A DNA stretch of 64,000 bases from Aristolochia californica (GCA_029961685.1 JARWKL010000016.1:13212157-13276156); one strand, 5' to 3'. Shown: positions 1 through 11,696, numbered from the stretch's first letter. Numbers and translations are program-made. The notes: generated by a model from the letters alone, not told the origin.

Positions 1-692
1 TACAATATCCTGATGTAGATTTTCTATCATCAGGTGATCCAACCCAATCTGCATCTGAGAAGCCCATTTTTTTATACGGTAATCCTCTTTCAGGAGCTCC
101 TTTAGGTATCGTAATATTCTCTCTAAGGCCTGCCAGTGGGTAATCTGTGGTTTGTGCATGAATTGACTCACCACACTTACAACGTATGATATGTTTGGCC
201 TAGTTACCGTGAGATAGATCAGTTTTCCCACGAGCCTTTGATATTTACCAATATCAATATCTTCTCCATTTGTGGCACACAAGTTTACATTTGTATCCAT
301 AGGTGTGTCAACTGGTCGACAACCCTTCATTCTTGTTTTTTCAAGTAGATCCAAGACATATTTCCTCTGAGACAAAATTATCCCATGCTTAGATTGAAGA
401 ACTGTTATTCCCAAAAAATATTTAAGCATACCTTGATCCTTACTCTTGAACTCCTGACATGTCATATTCTTCACTTCTTGTATGCTCAGAGCATCATCAC
501 TAGTTAAGATAATATCATAACACACATCCAATAATATTTTTCCTTTGACAGTATCTTTATAATATACTGAATGATCAACCGAGCACCGATAAAAACCAAA
601 ACGTAGAAGTGTTTGACTAAATTTATCAAACCAAGCTCGAGGGGACTGCTTAAGCCCATATAAAGATTTTTTTAACCTGCATACCGACTCCT
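1..692 (-). pseudogene. copia element 1: reverse transcriptase C-terminus and RNase H (runs off left edge)
   Basis: Read on the minus strand, this is the end of a Ty1/copia polyprotein. The RT palm and connection region lead into an RNase H start with the typical DADW...SPDDRKS pattern next to position 1. The pattern TRPNISY...SQFMHKP (about 130-230) is diagnostic of copia RT. The catalytic YVDD segment (about 505-535) reads VCYDII, so one essential aspartate is not in place. Several frame breaks occur. It belongs to the element whose 5' LTR is at 5070-5457; the 3' LTR lies left of the window. A close relative is at 59585-62440. Confidence 0.85.
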
Positions 693-1357
693 CCTCAACC
701 ACATAACCAAGTGGTTGAACCATATAAATTTTCTCACTTATATCACCATTTAAAAAGGTATTTTTAACATCCAATTGATATATGGGCCATGATGAGTTAG
801 CAGCAATAGATAAGATGATGCGTACCGAATTCAATTTTGCAATAGGAGAGGTCTCCTCATAATCGATCCCATGATATATGGGCCATGATGAGTTAGCAGC
901 AATAGATAAGATGATGCGTACCGAATTCAATTTTGCAATAGGAGAGGTCTCCTCATAATCGATCCCATAGTACTGCCCTCAACCACATAACCAGGTGGTT
1001 GAACCATATAAATTTCCTCACTTATATCACCATTTAAAAAGGCATTTTTAACATCCAATTGATATACGGGCCATGATGAGTTAGCAGCAATAGATAAGAT
1101 GATGCGTACCGAATTCAATTTTGCAACAGGAGAGAAGGTCTCCTCATAATCGATCCCATAGTACTGCCCTCAACCACATAACCAGGTGGTTGAACCATAT
1201 AAATTTTCTCACTTATATCACCATTGAAAAAGGCATTTTTAACATCCAATTGATAAACGGGTCATGATAAGTTAGCAGCAATAGATAAGATGATGCGTAC
1301 CAAATTCAATTTTGCAACAGGAGAGAAGGTCTCCTCATTATCGATCCCATAGTACTG
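693..1357 (-). repeat. tandem duplication inside the copia RT gene
   Basis: The same stretch of RT N-terminal coding sequence occurs about three and a half times in a row: 693-872, a partial 96-bp copy at 873-968, then two exact-length 191-bp copies at 976-1166 and 1167-1357. Each copy carries the same landmarks: ccacataacca, gggccatgatgagttagcag and gatcccatagtactg. 191 bp is not a multiple of three, so the duplications also break the frame. This arose after insertion and guarantees a dead element. Confidence 0.92.
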
Positions 1358-2107
1358 AGTATAACCTTTAGCAACTAGTCGAGCTTTAAGATGAGCAACC
1401 GATCCATCCAGATTATTTTTTACCGAAAACACCCTTCTACAACCAACAGGTCTTTTACCTTTTGGGAGTGAGGTTAAGGACCAGGTTTGATTTTCATATA
1501 AGGCGTGCATTTCTTCATCCATAGCGGCCTTCCAATTTGGATGCTTCAGAGGCTTCTGATATGACTGTGGAATGGAATTAGAAGAAAGAGAGGCAAGGAA
1601 CTGAAAACACTCAGAAGACAAGAGATGGTGAGACATAAAATTTGAGATAGGATGCGAAGTAGTACAAGAACAACGTTCCTTTCTTAAAGCAATAGGCCTA
1701 GTATCAAATTCATGCCCAAACATAGGAAGAGAAGGACTTACCTCTGGGGGATCTGACAACTCCACAGGTGAAGGTATGGCCGGTGCGTCAGGGGTTGGGT
1801 TAACTTCAACATTGAATGGCACAAGCGGACACGGAGTGGTAGAAAAAAATATCCATCCTGGAGGAGCATCATGGGAGGAATAGAAGGAGATGTCTTCAAA
1901 GAAAGTCACATCAGGAGAGATAAGCATCCTCTGAAGGGTAGGATTGTAACAGATATAACATTTTTGGGTGCGAGAGTACCCAAAAAAAATGCACCTCATA
2001 GACCGAGGATCAAGTTTATTTTGTGTTGGAGAAGTAACATGAACAAAACATGTACATCCAAACACTTTCAAAGGGAGAGAAAAAGGATCTTCACCATGAA
2101 ATAACAT
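1262..2107 (-). pseudogene. copia element 1: integrase C-terminus and RT N-terminus
   Basis: An open stretch of 281 codons on the minus strand. It starts in the integrase C-terminal region (PLKVFGCTCFVHV, then FFGYS..QKCYICY) and continues through a variable proline-rich linker into the RVT_2-type RT start (WKAAMDEEMHALYENQTWSL, then LKARLVAKGYTQ and ETFSPVAKL). The order is that of Ty1/copia. The only obvious damage within this piece is at its ends, where it meets the tandem duplication and an upstream frame break. Confidence 0.9.
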
Positions 2108-2134
2108 AGAGTAAGGAGTTTTATTATGAAGAAC

Positions 2135-2497
2135 TTATAAAGGTAACCTATTAATAAAAAAACATATCGTAAGTATGGCATGAGGCCAATAAAAATAGGG
2201 TACCTTCATGGAGTAGAGAAGACCCCAAGCAACTTCAAGAAGATGACGATTCTTCCTTTCAGCAACACCATTTTGTTGAGGGGTATAGGCACATGATGTT
2301 TGATGGATAAGCCCATTACCCTCACAAAATGATTTGAAATCATTATACATGTATTCCTTAGCATTATCAGACCTAAGGATTTGAATTTTCTTCCAGAATT
2401 GTGTCAATACCATAGCTTGAAATTTTTTAAACAAAGGAAGAATTTCAGAACGCTCTTTAAATAAATATAACCAAGTCACTCGGGTAAAATCATCCAC
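2135..2497 (-). pseudogene. copia element 1: integrase catalytic core
   Basis: 120 codons on the minus strand match the rve integrase core: MDDFTRVTWLYLF supplies the first visible aspartate region, LRSDNAKEYMYNDF the second Asp, and TPQQNGVAERKNRHLLE the catalytic Glu motif. A frame break at about 2107-2135 separates it from the integrase C-terminus. The first Asp of the triad lies in the broken segment between 2497 and 2566. Confidence 0.9.
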
Positions 2498-2565
2498 AAA
2501 AATGACAAAATATTTAACTTGGGAAATATTTGAGACACTTAAAGGTCCCCAAACATCAGAATGTA

Positions 2566-2793
2566 TTAACTCAAAAGGATTATTACTTGTAGTTGTAATA
2601 CGAGGAGAATATGTCTCCTAATATGTTTACTTAATTGAAAAACCTCACAACTAAAATTAGAAAGTACTTTTAAAGATGGAAGCAAAGAACGAAGTGAAGG
2701 GGTAGACGGATGACCAAGCTGGTTGTGCCAAAGTTGGGCCTCAGATGTAGTGGATGATAAGTCAACTAATGGTGGAAGAGTGAAGTAGTACAA
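2566..2793 (-). pseudogene. copia element 1: GAG-pre-integrase zinc-binding region
   Basis: The minus strand encodes LWHNQLGHPSTPSLRSLLP followed by CEVFQLSKH. This is the HHCC zinc-binding domain in front of copia integrases, in which the usual Cys-x-x-Cys now reads CEVF, so a zinc ligand is lost. The next frame break separates it from the integrase core. Confidence 0.82.
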
Positions 2794-2823
2794 GCTCCCC
2801 TTTTCATGACCACCACCAATTAC

Positions 2824-3357
2824 CTACTTAGTAGTGAGATCCTGAAATACACAAGAAGACGGTGAGAAGGTGATAGAGCAATTTAACTGTTTGGTTAATT
2901 GACTAACAAAGAGCAAATTTAAAGGAAATTGAGGGACAAACAAAACATCTTGAAGAGGAATAGACGAGGTAAGAGAATAGGAACCTTTTCCAAGGACCTT
3001 GGTTTGGCTACCATTAGCAATAGTAACGAATTTCTGAGGAAGACAAGGAGATAATGACTGAAACAAGTATTTGTTACCTAATAGATGTTCGGAGGCCTCG
3101 AAGTCGATGATCCAAGAGGAAGAGGATGAAGAGGAAGAAAACATACATGAGACAATAGTACTAGCAACAGTAGATAATGGGGGAATGGAAGATTCCATTA
3201 AGGACTTCATTTTCTGAAATGCAACATAGTCTTTAGCAGTAAGAGTCACATTTCCAGAGTAAGAGTCAGTCTTTTCTTCATGTTTCTCAACACTAACAGA
3301 TATTGGGTTAGTCGTGTCCCAATCATGTTTGCCATGAAGTTTCCAACATGTTGCCAC
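2824..3357 (-). pseudogene. copia element 1: aspartic protease region
   Basis: 177 codons on the minus strand run from the end of the Gag zinc knuckle (TCWKLHGKHDWD) through the protease: WIIDFEASEHLLGN marks the active-site loop, normally DSGAS, here DFEAS, followed by VTIANGSQTKVLGKGS and VLFVPQFPLNLLFVSQL. The family pattern is clear, but the active-site residues after Asp are altered. Confidence 0.85.
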
Positions 3358-4173
3358 AAGGTGGTTCTAACCACCACAGTAAGTGCAAAGTCGGCTCAGT
3401 ACGGGAATTATTCGGACCCATTCGACCACCTCTATTTTCAGCCCCATTCATAGTTCTACCCCCTCTCATATTTTTGCCCCGTCCTCAGTATGATGAAGAT
3501 GTACCCTGATTTCTAGAGAACATCACCGATGGAGCATCAATAGGAGAAGGAGGGGATGGATCAAGTATCCATAGTAATGTAGCACTAATGCCATCGAAGG
3601 ATGGAAGAGCGGAGGAACTTAGAAGCTGAGTTTTAGCAACCTCAAGGTAAGCTTAATATTCAACAAGCAAATAGCTTCTGCCAAGGCTTCTCGTTGTCAT
3701 TCTTGAACATAAATGTCAGTGGAGTATGACTGAGCTATTTTCCATTCTTGAAGAAGGCCCCGAAACTGGGCCAAAAATTCGTGAATATTATCTCCGTGTT
3801 TAGTTTGCAGCATACTTTGTAATACATCATATACACTTTGTAATGAGGCAGTACTTGAGTAAAGCTTAGCACAAGTGTCCCACATGTCCTTGGCTGTTTC
3901 CAAGTGGACCACATTGTTGGCCACATGCTCTTCCATGCTATTGATGAGCCAACTTATAACCATGTTATTATTTTTAACCCACTTGTGGTAGGTTTCATTT
4001 TCTTCATCAATCGGAGGAGGGAATTGAATGACGTGGCTTAAAAAGTCACAAGTAATGAGAACCCACCATACCGATTGTGACCAGTTAAGGTAATTGGAGA
4101 GACCAGTTAAGGTAATACTTGAGTGGAATTGTAGTAATACGGCGTATATCATTCTTATTACTGTTGTGTCCAC
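3340..4173 (-). pseudogene. copia element 1: Gag with zinc knuckle
   Basis: The minus strand 3697-4173 encodes a UBN2-type copia Gag: LNWSQSVWWVLIT, then YHKWVKNNNMVISWLINSME, ETAKDMWDTCAKLYSS and FLAQFRGLLQEWK. After a frame break, a glycine/arginine-rich stretch leads to a CCHC knuckle at about 3340-3390 (CTYCGG..H....CWKLHG), which shares bases with the start of the protease piece. Gag packages the element RNA. At least two frame breaks make it non-functional. Confidence 0.85.
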
Positions 4174-5057
4174 TCTCCATGATGAGGTAAGTCAAATGTG
4201 GAGGTCAAGGGAAGGGGCCTTCTTCAAATAACAATTACTCAATGTAATTTGAAGAACCCGTGGACCAAATCAGTCACCTAAAAAAACTTTTCTTCACGAG
4301 AGCAAAAACCAAATTATCAACAAATTTGTGCCTTTAGCAAGTGAGAATAAGATCCATCCATTACTCAATTCCTTTTATATTCTTAAAAGCAAAGAGGAGA
4401 AGGTAGATGCAACCGATTAGGCCTTAATCCAAACTCCAACACAAACCGAGAGGGAGAACAAATATTTAGAGACAATTTAAAGGCAAATCAAGACACTTGG
4501 AAGACAATTTATCTTTAGCTCATGGGAATACTTCAACGTAAAAAAAAGTTCAATTGTTGAAGTTCAAGAGAAACAACAAAGGGTAAGTGAATGCTAGAAT
4601 TTCATCAAACATATAATGGGCATCCAACAACATAACACAAACCCATGAGCACCATTAAGTAGGAGAAGTTACAACAACATGTGCTGGAATTCTACCTCAA
4701 ATGAGATTGATCCAAGTTACATAAAGGTAACTGAATTTCAACCATTAATCTTAATAAGACACAAACATCAAATGATCTTGATCAAGCTTGTAATTTATTT
4801 ACAAGAAGATCAAGATTATAACATCATTTTAGTCATAGAAATAAATCTTCACAACGTATAAATATTTATCTTGACTCGATGTGATTCAAAATTCAAGAAG
4901 TAGAAAAGCCGTAAAGAGGAGTAAGTAAATAAGGGAAGGAAAAAAAATTGTAAATAAGAAGAGAATTAACTTATCTCTTCATGGTTGAACTCCTTCTTTT
5001 ACAAACTTCTTGAACAGATTCCATAATAACTTCACCAAGTGAGATCCTAAACTCCTT
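4174..5057 (-). other. copia element 1: untranslated leader
   Basis: About 880 bases lie between the primer site and Gag. Only a short open stretch is present and I recognise no gene. The position fits the element's 5' leader. Confidence 0.6.
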
Positions 5058-5069
5058 GCTCTGATACCA
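5058..5069 (-). other. primer binding site of copia element 1
   Basis: GCTCTGATACCA on the plus strand reads TGGTATCAGAGC on the minus strand, the complement of the 3' end of initiator Met-tRNA used by most plant copia elements. It directly abuts the LTR end at 5070. Confidence 0.95.
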
Positions 5070-5457
5070 TGTAGAATTTAGGATCTCATGAGAGGAACTT
5101 TAGATCAATGAGGAAGAAGAAGAAGAAGAGAGAAGGAAAGCAGAAGACGAAGGACATGGAAGGAGAGAGTTTGGATTAAGGGAGAAGAGGTTTGCGTCCA
5201 AAAGAGAATGAGGGTTGGACAAATTTGTGGAAGGAGAGGAGAGAGCTTCAATACCCTACCTCTTAGGCAATGCCTTAATTTATAGTCTTTACAATGCCTT
5301 TAATGCTACAACTTGATGAAACAAAAAACATAAAAAAAAAAATATTTACACCCCTATGCCATCTTTAAGAAAAAACACCATATTTCACACATATGCCACT
5401 CCTTTGACGTGTGGGCTTCTTGTCTTGAGCTTGTGAGCTTGAGCCCATCTTCCAACA
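5070..5457 (-). repeat. 5' LTR of copia element 1
   Basis: 388 bp on the minus strand, starting TGTTGGAAGATGGG and ending TTCTACA just before the primer site. It contains a CTATAAATT TATA-like box and a downstream pyrimidine-rich stretch, as expected of an LTR promoter. Bases 5458-5462 (CCTTT) should be the target duplication; the other copy lies beyond the left edge. The LTR interrupts gypsy RT coding sequence. Confidence 0.92.
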
Positions 5458-6024
5458 CCTTTGAAGCTCTTTTGTCTCCTCCGGGTTGCTCCTATATGCT
5501 GGTCGGTTTGGAATGGATGCACCGGGAACGAAATCAATTTGATGTTCAATGCCTCAGAGAGGTGGTAACCCATGTGGTACCTCCTTGGGAAGCAACTTCT
5601 TGAATTCCTATAAGAGAGAAACAACAACACTAGGCTGCAAAGCGTCAAGTTGGTTAGTGTTTAAAAGAGCCTCCTCGTACATGAGTACAATCATCGGCTG
5701 CTTTGAAATCATCGCTCGCTTAACCTTACTTATAAATTGCATAGAAATTTCTTTGTTTTCTCTCTATTTTTATACCTCTTCGGCCGTGTCTCTTTCTTTT
5801 CCCTCATTCTCACTATGCACAACCTTACGTTTTTTTGTACTCTCATTCTTTTGCTCTCTCAAATTCTTTTGATCCCTCAATTTCTTTTGATCACCCAATT
5901 GTTGCAACCTCATTTGATCGTCATAGATTTGTTATGGTATCAACGGAACTAGAGTGATTGTCCACTGATTGCACGTGAATGAGTACTTGTTGGTGAAGCC
6001 GTCATGCTGCATACGTCGGTCAAA
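5458..6024 (-). pseudogene. gypsy element: protease-RT linker and RT start
   Basis: The minus strand first reads RQVTHDGFTNKYSFTC just after the protease, then a Lys/Gln-rich linker, then the classic gypsy RT entry LPKEVPHGLPPLRGIEHQID followed by VPGASIPNRPAYRS. It is cut by the LTR at 5457. The reading needs at least three frame changes. Confidence 0.8.
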
Positions 6025-6498
6025 TTACCACGGTCTTCCTAAGAGGAGATGTCCAACTTGCATTGGTACCACATCACACAATACCTCATCCTCATATTTA
6101 CCAATTCGAAACGGTACCACAACCGGCTTCATAACCCTTACTTCACCACTATCATTCAACCATTGTAGCTTGTATGGACGAGGGTGCTTAAGTGTTGTGA
6201 GCCCTAGCTTTTCAACGATGGAAGTACTAGCAACATTAGTGCAACTACCGCCATCGATAATAACACTACATACCTTGTCTTCCACATGGCAACAAGTGTA
6301 AAAGATATTCTCCCGTTGTACTTCTTCTTTCTCTTCTTGAGCTTGCAAGTTTAAGGCTTGTTGTGCGACTAGTCCAAGCATCTCACCATGATTTGCCCCA
6401 AACTCCTCATCTCCGATGGGGGCGTCCTCCAATGGTGGCATGTCATCAAGATCATCTTCGTCTTCGGAATCAATCTCACCATTTTCCCCAATCACCAT
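6025..6498 (-). pseudogene. gypsy element: aspartic protease
   Basis: 158 codons on the minus strand with an acidic lead-in (EDEDDLDDMPPLED), then CSVIIDGGSCTNVAS (active-site Asp-Gly-Gly), FRIGKYEDEVLCDVVPM and HLLLGRPW. This is the retropepsin layout of plant gypsy elements. This piece is open throughout. Confidence 0.9.
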
Positions 6499-6515
6499 AA
6501 CTCGCTTGTTTGGAC

Positions 6516-7479
6516 ATTGGTTAGCTATGTGTCCTTTCCCTTGACATTTAGAACATTTAATCTCACTAGAAAGAGTTGAAAAGGGGACTGATTTACCTTG
6601 AAAAGACGTGGTAGTGGCTGTTTTGTGCTCTGGTTTGGCCTTGATGGTGGATGGATTTTCTTCTTTCTTTTAGTAGTTTGACCTCCAAGGTGTTGTACTT
6701 GAATTCTGTGGAGCCAGTCTTGGCCGTATACCACCCCTCTTGAGTTGCCTCTCAACTTTGATAGCCATTTGCACCAAGTCCTTCAATTCCACATAATGGT
6801 GTATCTCAATTGTGTTAGCAATCTCTCGATTCAAAAATCTGGCCATTGTCGCCTCCTAATCCTCCTCCATATTAGTTCTAATCATAGCCATCTCCATCTC
6901 TTTATAATACTCATCAACACTTCGGTTACCTTTGATAGAGACTTTGCAGTTTGAGGTATAAATCCCGGTAGTAATGACTGGGTACAAACTGTCGTCTCAT
7001 CACCCTCTTCATCTCATCCCAATTTTCAATAGGACATTCTCCATTCCATCTCCTATTGATGCACAAGTGGTCCCACCACACAATAGTATAATCAGTAAAT
7101 TCAATTGTAGCGATTTTTACCTTATTTAATTCGGAGTAATTGTGACAATCGAAAACCAACTCCATCTTTTTTTCTCACTCGAGGTATGCTTCAGGATCAC
7201 TTTTTCCTTGAAACGCAGGAATTTTTAGTTTGATACTTCCCAAGTTGTTATCTACCCGGTTCCTTCTTTATCCCGGCCATATCTCCTATGACTGCCCATT
7301 GATATCCTATCAGACTCCTCTAAATTGTCACCTTCAAATTCGCCCATATCCTTAACTTCCCTTCGGTGCAACCTGTTCCTCCTTGAGGTGTTTGGAAATA
7401 ATAGTGGATGCCCCCATTGTGTCCCCTCTTCTACCCTATCCAACCTCCCATGTATATCTTCTAACTCCGCCCTCATCAT
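6516..7479 (-). pseudogene. gypsy element: Gag with CCHC knuckle
   Basis: The minus strand 6926-7165 matches the retrotrans_gag domain: KVKIATIEFTDYTIVWWDHL, then WDEMKRVMRRQFVPSHYY and LKLQSLYQ. An N-terminal helical, charged stretch is at 7252-7479 (LEDIHGRLDRVEE), and a CCHC knuckle (CSKCQGKGHIANQC) is at about 6516-6560. Frame breaks separate the three pieces. Confidence 0.88.
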
Positions 7480-8040
7480 TCATCTCATCTCCACCATTAA
7501 TGCTTGCATTTGTAGATTCGGAACAACGGGTGGACTCTATTCGTTTGTGTTTTTCTCTTGATTATAATACATGATTTGAACTTTGCAAACAAGGTTAGAC
7601 AAAAAATATGCAAAAAAAAATAACCTCACCACACTCCCTCATGTGTTTCACTCCGATCCACTCGTATTCTTCTTTGAGTTCTTTTAAAACTAACCAAACA
7701 ATAAGAATGATTCCAGCAGCAAATCAAAACGAGAACAAACCAAACGAATCAAATTTTTGTCCCCGGATTGTGATAATTTTTGACACTCAAGTGTGGGATT
7801 TTGGCAAAAGGGGTTCTAAAACATGAGAAACAAGATTAGAACAAAAAACTTTAAGAGTGGGTTTTGTATTCTTTTTTTTTCCGATCCTCTTTTTTTTTCT
7901 TCCTTTCTTTTCTTTCGTTGATGTCACAGTAACAAGTATCAAGGAACAAGACAAAGGATCATTCAGATATTTTTTTGAAACACTACAACCCTAAATTCAC
8001 ATTTCTAGGGTTCATAAACATAGTGGACTCAAACGCTAAT

Positions 8041-8236
8041 ACCGAGAAAAGGATAGAAATCAAGACTCAATCAAGAACGACGAGAAAAGGATAGATAGAA
8101 ATCAAGACTCAATCAAGAATGACGAGAAAAGGATAGAAATCAAGACTCAATCAAGAATGATAAGAAAAGGATAGAAATCAAGACTCAATCAAGAACGACG
8201 ACAAAATGATAGAAATCAAGACTCAATCAAGAACGA
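8041..8236. repeat. short tandem repeat, five units of about 38-44 bp
   Basis: The unit contains aaaggatagaaatcaag followed by actcaatcaagaa, and recurs five times with small changes. It lies in the gypsy leader between the primer-site-like sequence and Gag. Confidence 0.9.
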
Positions 8237-8373
8237 AAAAAGCAACAATTTGGCCAATTTTATTTATTTTTATGGCCGAATTATCTAAACCTAAAAAATG
8301 CACGACTTTGACATGGAAGAAAAAAATAGATTGGAAAAACAAAACAAAAGGATAGGCAAACCTTAAGGACCTA

Positions 8374-8850
8374 CACTCTGATACGAACCACGTCAACCCG
8401 TGGCAAAACCCGATACCAAATCTGGATATCATCCCCAAGACCTTTCATGTTTGATCGAAACCGCGACCCGTTGGTATGGTGAAGACACCACAAATAGGGA
8501 TGAAAAATCCATTTGATAAGTAGTTTGAATGCCACAAGGAAAACCCTGATAAGTTCGAAAAGTTTCTTCAAGAACTCCAGAAGAATAACTCTCAATATGA
8601 ATGAATATCAAAAACTCCCCCAATCCATGTACTATGTCCCCTATTTATAGTGGAGGACGTGGTAGAATCCATGTAGAAATAAATTCCTTCTCCTAATTAC
8701 ATTCAATTAAAGATAAACTTAAGGTAACTTGGCGTAAATAGAAGTCTAATATAATTCAATCTCTTAATTCCTTTTAGTGACGTGACCTCTAGGATAAGTT
8801 GCCAACTCGTGACTATCCTTGTGAGACTCACGAAATCTTCCAACCACATG
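8374..8850 (-). repeat. putative LTR and primer site of the gypsy element
   Basis: The minus strand contains ACTATAAATAGGGG (TATA box, about 8636-8651), a plausible transcribed region, then GTATCAGAGTG at about 8374-8384, which resembles a Met-tRNA primer site. The LTR borders are not sharp and the upstream border is a guess. Confidence 0.5.
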
Positions 8851-9083
8851 TCCTTGCTCAATGCACGTGTATGGCTGCTGGATTCTCTTCCGGATCAACT
8901 TTGATGAGTAAAACCAGCCTTTGTTTACCCTCTGTAGTGACCACAATCTCTTCTTGTTGTAGAACTCTCTAGACTAAGTTATTCAGCATTTCTTTGAATC
9001 TTTTAGCTCACACCCTCATCATTGGACCAAATGGAACTTGAATTGGTTCGTGAGTATTCCATGCAGCCTCGATGTCTTCGATG
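8760..9083 (-). pseudogene. gypsy-type polyprotein tail fragment
   Basis: The minus strand reads EAAWNTHEPIQVPFGPM, then (with stops) AKRFKEMLNNLV and QQEEIVVTTEGKQRL. I recall GPMTRARAKRFKE-like tails from plant gypsy-related proteins, but the exact position in the polyprotein is uncertain. It sits directly after the primer site (9084-9095) of the leftmost TRIM LTR. Confidence 0.5.
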
Positions 9084-9097
9084 GCTCTGATACCAAA

Positions 9098-9787
9098 TGA
9101 TATGAATCTACCTAACTCTGCCCCAAAAGCGAGCTCGTAGGGAGAGGTTTGCAAACCCTCTCATATAACGTCCAAGACCATTCTTGCTAACCAATGTGGG
9201 ACTAACCAGGACTCATCATACCCAACCCCTTTACATTGCACGCCCACGTGGGGATATTACGCACCACACAGGCCACGGATATTACACACCATACGGACCA
9301 TGATAGGGAACCGGCGTATGGGTCCATTGACCAACCACATATGACCAGATAAGGCATACCAAATGATATGAACCTGCCTAACTCTGCCCCAAAAGCTAGC
9401 TCGTAGGGAGAAGTTTGCAAACCCTCTCACATAACATCCAAAACCATCATTGTTAACCGATGTGGGACTAACCGGGACTCATCATACCCGACCCCTTTAA
9501 ACTGCATGCCCACGTGCAGATATTACACACTACACACCCATGTGGGGATATTATGTACCACACGGGCCACGGATATTACACACCGTACGAGCCAAAGCAG
9601 GGAACCGGCGTATGGGTCCATCGACCAGCCACATATGACCAGACAAGGTATGGCTCAGATACCAAATTATATGAACCTGCCTAACTCTGTCCCAAAAGCT
9701 AGTTCGTAGGGAGAGGTTTGCAAACCCTCTCATATAACATTCAAGATTGTCCTTGCTAACCGATGTGGGACTAACCAGGACTCATCA
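9098..9787 (-). mobile_element. TRIM family I, tandem array (three LTRs, two internal regions)
   Basis: Three copies of a 121-bp LTR (minus strand TGATGAGTCC...TTCATATCA) lie at 9098-9218, 9364-9484 and 9667-9787. Two bases beyond the left and right LTRs is a Met-tRNA primer site (9084-9095 exact; 9653-9664 with one mismatch; the middle copy has lost most of it). Internal regions are 145 and 182 bp and have no coding capacity. AAAGGGGTCGGG (minus strand, just right of 9484) is a polypurine tract. The layout LTR-int-LTR-int-LTR is a miniature element multimer. No clear target duplication was found. Confidence 0.85.
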
Positions 9788-9844
9788 GTTGATACCTCTG
9801 CTACTATGGCCTATGCAGCATAAGGGAAAATTAAGGGTCGGGAC

Positions 9845-10111
9845 ATGAGTTTTGTCCAGTGCTTTCACTACAAGGATTGTGGTCATTTTTCTCGGGAATG
9901 CCCCAAGAAGTTCTGTAACTACTGCAAGAAGCGGGGTCATCTCATCGCCGCTTGTCCTACTTGCCCTAAAAAGAAGAAGAATACTGCTTATCATGCCTCC
10001 ACTTGTACTTGTAGTTTTGCAACATTGCCGACTGACGTCCCAGTTACTACAATTCTTGTTTCTCTAGTACCAGAAAATCCGAACATACTCACCCCTGAAA
10101 TGGTACAATAG
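9845..10111 (+). pseudogene. copia element 2: Gag C-terminus, double zinc knuckle
   Basis: 88 codons with two knuckle-like motifs: CFHYKDCGHFSRECP and CNYCKKRGHLIAACP. In the first, the second Cys reads Tyr. A Thr/Pro-rich tail ends LTPEMVQ and then a stop (TAG) where the intact relative has Gln. Confidence 0.85.
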
Positions 10112-11696
10112 ACGATCATATCTGTTTTTTCTACTTTTCGTCTCTCAGGTAAGCACAAAGTCTCTGCTCAGCTATGGTATTTTGATTTCAGTGCTTCTAA
10201 CCATATGACCAATAATGTCGTGTCTCTTTCTAATGTTCGTAAGTATGATGGCAATATGAAAATCAACACTACTGATGGCAGCCCTTTGCCTATCAGTGCT
10301 ATTGTTGATCTCTCTCACACCTTAGCTGATGTCTTTATGTCCCCTGACCTCTCTACAAAATCTTCTTTCTGTTGGTCAACTGGTTGATAAAAATTGTAAT
10401 GTTTAGTTTTCTCGCTCTGGTTGTGTTGTGCAGGATCAAGCGTCAAGGAAGGTGATCACGAAGGGGCCTAAAGTGGGACGATAATTTCCACTCAAACTCT
10501 TTCTCTCCACAATTATTCCACGCACTCTTGTACTTTCCTTTGCATGTAATGTTATTGGCTCCGACACTAATATGTAGCATAGACGTCTAGGCCATCCAAA
10601 CTTAGATGTTCTTCGTACAATATTTAATTCTGGCTTATTAGGCAATACCACATGCTCTTCTCTTGATCTTTCTTTTGATTGTTCATCATTCAAACTTGGT
10701 AAAAGTAAGGTCCTACCTTTTCCTCATCATGCCTCACATGCCTCCCACTGTTTTGATCTTATTCATGGTGATATTTGGGGAATCACACCTGTTGTCTCGC
10801 ATGCACAATATAAGTACTTTGTTACTTTTATTGATGGCTTCAGTTGTTTTACTTGGGTCTACTTCTTATGGGCTAAGTCTGAATTTTTTCGTAGTATTCA
10901 AATGGTTTCTTGCACTTCTTGAGACTCAATTCTCTGCTCATATTAAGGTACTACGCTCTAATTCTAGAGGCAAGTACATGTCTATTGAGTTTCAGGATTT
11001 TCTTCAAAGTAAAGGCATTATTTCTCAGTGTTCTTGTCCTCGAAAATGCAACAAAATGGAGTTGATGAGTGGAAAAATTGTCATCTTCTTGATATGGTTT
11101 GAACCCTTCCACTTGAATCATTTATTCCTCCCCATTTTGTGCGTGAAGCACTTTCTATGTCGGTTCATTTAATCAACCGACTGCCCTCTCCTACCTTGCA
11201 GCATGTTTCTCCATTCTTTAAGTTATTTGGTTATTCACTGTCATATACTGATCTTCGGACATTCAGTTGTGTTTGTTTTGTGCATCTACCTGATCATGAA
11301 CGACACAAACTTACAACTCAATCAGTTATGTGTGCTTTTCTTGGATATGCCATTTCTCAAAAAGGCTATGTTTGCTATGATTCCCATTCTCATTGTATCC
11401 GTGTTTCTAGGAATGTGGTTTTCTTTGAAAATCAATATTTCTTTCCATCTCATGTTGTGCTACCATCCACATCTTTGTCTATTCTGCTTAGCTTTGATGA
11501 GTCTCGTCCCACTTCATCTGTGCCCCCTCCTGATTCTGACATGGCGCCTGCTCCTGATCATCCTTCTACTCCTGCCTCCACCATTCTTCGCCGGTCTACT
11601 CGTCCTTCTCACCCCCATGATAGTTATGGTTTCTCCTCCCCTATATCTCTTGTGGCTACTTTATCATCTATTTTCATTCCTTCTTGCTACAAATAG
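10112..11696 (+). pseudogene. copia element 2: protease and integrase, broken
   Basis: The protease reads WYFDFSASNHMTN (DSGAS expected), followed by TTDGSPLPIS. The integrase keeps pieces of the zinc domain and core (LRSNSRGKYMSIEFQDF; the second catalytic Asp is now Asn), and the C-terminus at 11139-11696 is intact in frame (YTDLRTFSCVCFVHLPDHE, then AFLGYAISQKGYVCYD). Many stops and frameshifts. Confidence 0.85.

Larger units (their letters stand above)
5458..8850 (-). mobile_element. Ty3/gypsy retrotransposon, 5' half, interrupted by copia element 1
   Basis: The minus strand gives a putative LTR, a primer-site-like sequence, a leader with tandem repeats, then Gag, zinc knuckle, protease and the start of RT in the order expected of Ty3/gypsy. 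It stops at 5457 where copia element 1 was inserted, so the rest of RT, RNase H and integrase should lie left of the window. Frame breaks are frequent. Confidence 0.8.
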
